Shown here: piece after piece, positions 62,590-64,000 of the stretch
Position numbering within the stretch: position 1 is the first letter of the stretch
How the letters are laid out: each line of letters opens with the position of its first letter
Notes under the pieces: model-generated
What the model saw: only the letters and a program-made list of their open reading frames with translations
Databases searched by the model: none
Told to the model about the DNA's origin: nothing
From: Streptomyces drozdowiczii
GTDB taxonomy: Bacteria; Actinomycetota; Actinomycetes; Streptomycetales; Streptomycetaceae
Direction: 5' to 3'
Assembly: GCF_026167665.1 (NCBI RefSeq)
Contig: NZ_CP098740.1
Coordinates: 6,696,001-6,760,000 of the forward strand
DNA length: 64,000 nucleotides
Program-made: the position numbers and the translations under genes

Positions 62590-63927
62590 CTATCCCTTGA
62601 TCGGTGTGAACAGGTCCATCCAGTAGAGGAGGTTGAGGAGGATGCCGCCGACGATCACCGCGGCCGGTGCCGCGGCCATCCGGACGACCGGCCGGCCCAT
62701 CGCCTCGTTCAGCAGGTAGAGCCCGCCGACGGTGAGGATGCCGAGGCCGCCGCCCATGGCGTTGGCCGCCATCAGCGAGCCGAAGAGGATCGCCAGCTGG
62801 AGCGTCTCGCTGATCGCGCTGCGCAGGTGCTCGGACGAGTCGCGGACGCTGGGCAGCCGCCCGAGGAGCTTGCCGATGTAGGACAGGGCCAGCACCTCGG
62901 CCGCGAAGACCAGGGCGCCGACGATCGCGGCGAGGAACGGGTTCGGCATCAGATAGCCGATGGGGTACACGAGGGTGAAGCCCGCGATGCCGTACGCGCC
63001 GGAGGCCAGCGCGGTGGTCGCGATCAGCGGGATGAAGCCGAAGACGCGGTAGAAGTCGACCTGCGCCGCCTCGGAGTACTGCCCCTTGGCGATCAGGAAG
63101 CTGGTCGCCTCGCCGCCGCCGAATATGTGCATCTGGGCGAGCACACAGACTCCGGCGCCCAGCACCATGAACAGGGGCAGGTACCTGCGCAGCCGGGCCG
63201 CACTGGCGCTGAAGAGGGAAGCCATCGGGTCGTCGCCCTCCACGACGGGTTCGCTCACGCCCGCGGCCCGGTCCGCCTTGCGCTGGGCGACGTCCTTGGC
63301 GACGGCGAGACCGATGAGCATCAGCACACCGACGGCCATCGCCAGCGCCCCGGCGAACATGTTGGGCCACAGCTTCATGGTCATGACGACCAGGGCGAAC
63401 TCCAGCAGCCCCGCGATGCCGCCCCACTTGCGCCCGAACTGCTTGGTGATGGCCAGCACCGGGAACAGCGTGAAGAGGAAGAGGATCGGGGTCGACATCT
63501 GCTGCATGGCGGTGATGAAGTCGACCGGCAGGTCATGGGCCACGTTGTTGGCACCGTTGAGCCCGAAGACGACGACCGCGCCCCAGGCCCCGCCGAGGAT
63601 CGGCGCGAGCCACTTCTTCGGCGACAGCATGCCGAGGATGTCGGTGGGCAGGAAGAGGAGCCACGGGTTCAGCACACCGGTGGACAGCGCCATCGGGGCG
63701 CCGAGCCCGAAGATGAACCCGGCCGAGAGGCCGAACGAGACCGCCGTCGTCGCGCTGCGCGTGGTGCGCCCCTGGATGAAGTCCAGGAGGAACGGTCGTA
63801 CACCGTCGTTGAAGACGGCCAGCGCCATGTGGGAGATGTACGCGGTCAGCGCACAGAGGGCTATGACGGTCAGTTGCTGGGCCAGCGAGAAGTCGAGGCT
63901 CGTACCGGCTGCGAGTGTCGTACTCAC
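62590..63927 (-). CDS. yhfT: YhfT-family membrane transporter
   Basis: 445 residues with ~12 membrane helices (LTVIALCALTAYISHMALAV, AALPVF-like gating near FTLFPVLAITKQFG, VYPIGYLMPNPFLAAIVGAL, GILTVGGLYLLNEAMG). FGLSAGFIFGLGAPMALSTG, PAAVIVGGILLNLLYWM and its place next to php identify YhfT. Probably imports the substrate processed by the pathway. ATG 63927 reads MSTTLAAGTSLDFSLAQQL. Confidence 0.8.
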   Translation of the reverse strand: MSTTLAAGTSLDFSLAQQLTVIALCALTAYISHMALAVFNDGVRPFLLDFIQGRTTRSATTAVSFGLSAGFIFGLGAPMALSTGVLNPWLLFLPTDILGMLSPKKWLAPILGGAWGAVVVFGLNGANNVAHDLPVDFITAMQQMSTPILFLFTLFPVLAITKQFGRKWGGIAGLLEFALVVMTMKLWPNMFAGALAMAVGVLMLIGLAVAKDVAQRKADRAAGVSEPVVEGDDPMASLFSASAARLRRYLPLFMVLGAGVCVLAQMHIFGGGEATSFLIAKGQYSEAAQVDFYRVFGFIPLIATTALASGAYGIAGFTLVYPIGYLMPNPFLAAIVGALVFAAEVLALSYIGKLLGRLPSVRDSSEHLRSAISETLQLAILFGSLMAANAMGGGLGILTVGGLYLLNEAMGRPVVRMAAAPAAVIVGGILLNLLYWMDLFTPIKG

Positions 63928-63975
63928 GGGGTCACTCCTTCGTGCCCGGGGTGATTCAGAGTGGGGTGGCTGGGG

Positions 63976-64000
63976 TCAGCCGCGGGCGGCGATGGCGCGC
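63976..64000 (-). CDS. C-terminal end of upstream gene, presumably YhfU (DUF2620)
   Basis: Only the last codons are in the window: RAIAARG then TGA (63976-63978), running off the edge. In E. coli yhfU adjoins yhfT, so a DUF2620 protein is expected; identity is by position only. Confidence 0.4.

Overview
The window is high-GC actinobacterial chromosome, almost certainly Streptomyces. Codon third positions are strongly G/C, many genes overlap as ATGA, there are many secreted proteins, and an AA10 polysaccharide monooxygenase sits behind a CebR-type palindrome. I saw no rRNA, tRNA or CRISPR array.

Layout. 0.2-6.4 kb holds small unlinked genes: a NADAR protein, the relic of a VOC gene, a secreted amidase, an RmlD-like reductase and DUF1963 pair, and two small secreted proteins. 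6.4-24.5 kb is a minus-strand Nudix-rich operon: ABC exporter, triple-Nudix protein, Nudix-kinase, methyltransferase-Nudix-methyltransferase and tandem-Nudix protein, with seven Nudix domains in all. A 9.8-kb element at 7595-17380 splits it. The element has imperfect terminal inverted repeats starting TGTGAC, sub-terminal TAGTTGRCA repeats and a 5-bp duplication CGGGC. Removing it in silico restores an open reading frame across the junction. Its cargo is a TniQ fragment, a truncated ATPase with a frameshifted HNH-RAMA nuclease, a kinase fragment, an acyl-CoA dehydrogenase fragment and a giant sacsin-type ATPase with a NO VEIN C-terminal (DUF3883) domain. This looks like a decayed, transposase-less Tn7/Tn5053-like defence island.

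24.7-30 kb has small enzymes, a lipoprotein, secreted proteins and short membrane proteins. 30-35.2 kb is an apparent peptide-use operon: IclR regulator with a palindromic operator, OPT transporter, M29-type and S33 peptidases. 36.5-43.1 kb encodes secreted proteins: RTX repeats, the LPMO, a HAD phosphatase-like protein and a multimodular GH87-like glucanase. 45.4-56 kb is an Opp/Dpp peptide ABC importer with an IclR regulator, serine hydrolase, ROK protein, creatininase, enolase-superfamily enzyme and RidA. 58-64 kb is an actinobacterial version of the E. coli yhf locus: YhfW, YhfX, YhfS, Php, YhfT and the edge of what should be YhfU.

Caution on quality: nine reading frames are broken, or overrun their natural stop, at places where adding one G or C to a short G/C run restores the expected protein. 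This points to systematic homopolymer undercalling more than to nine real pseudogenes.
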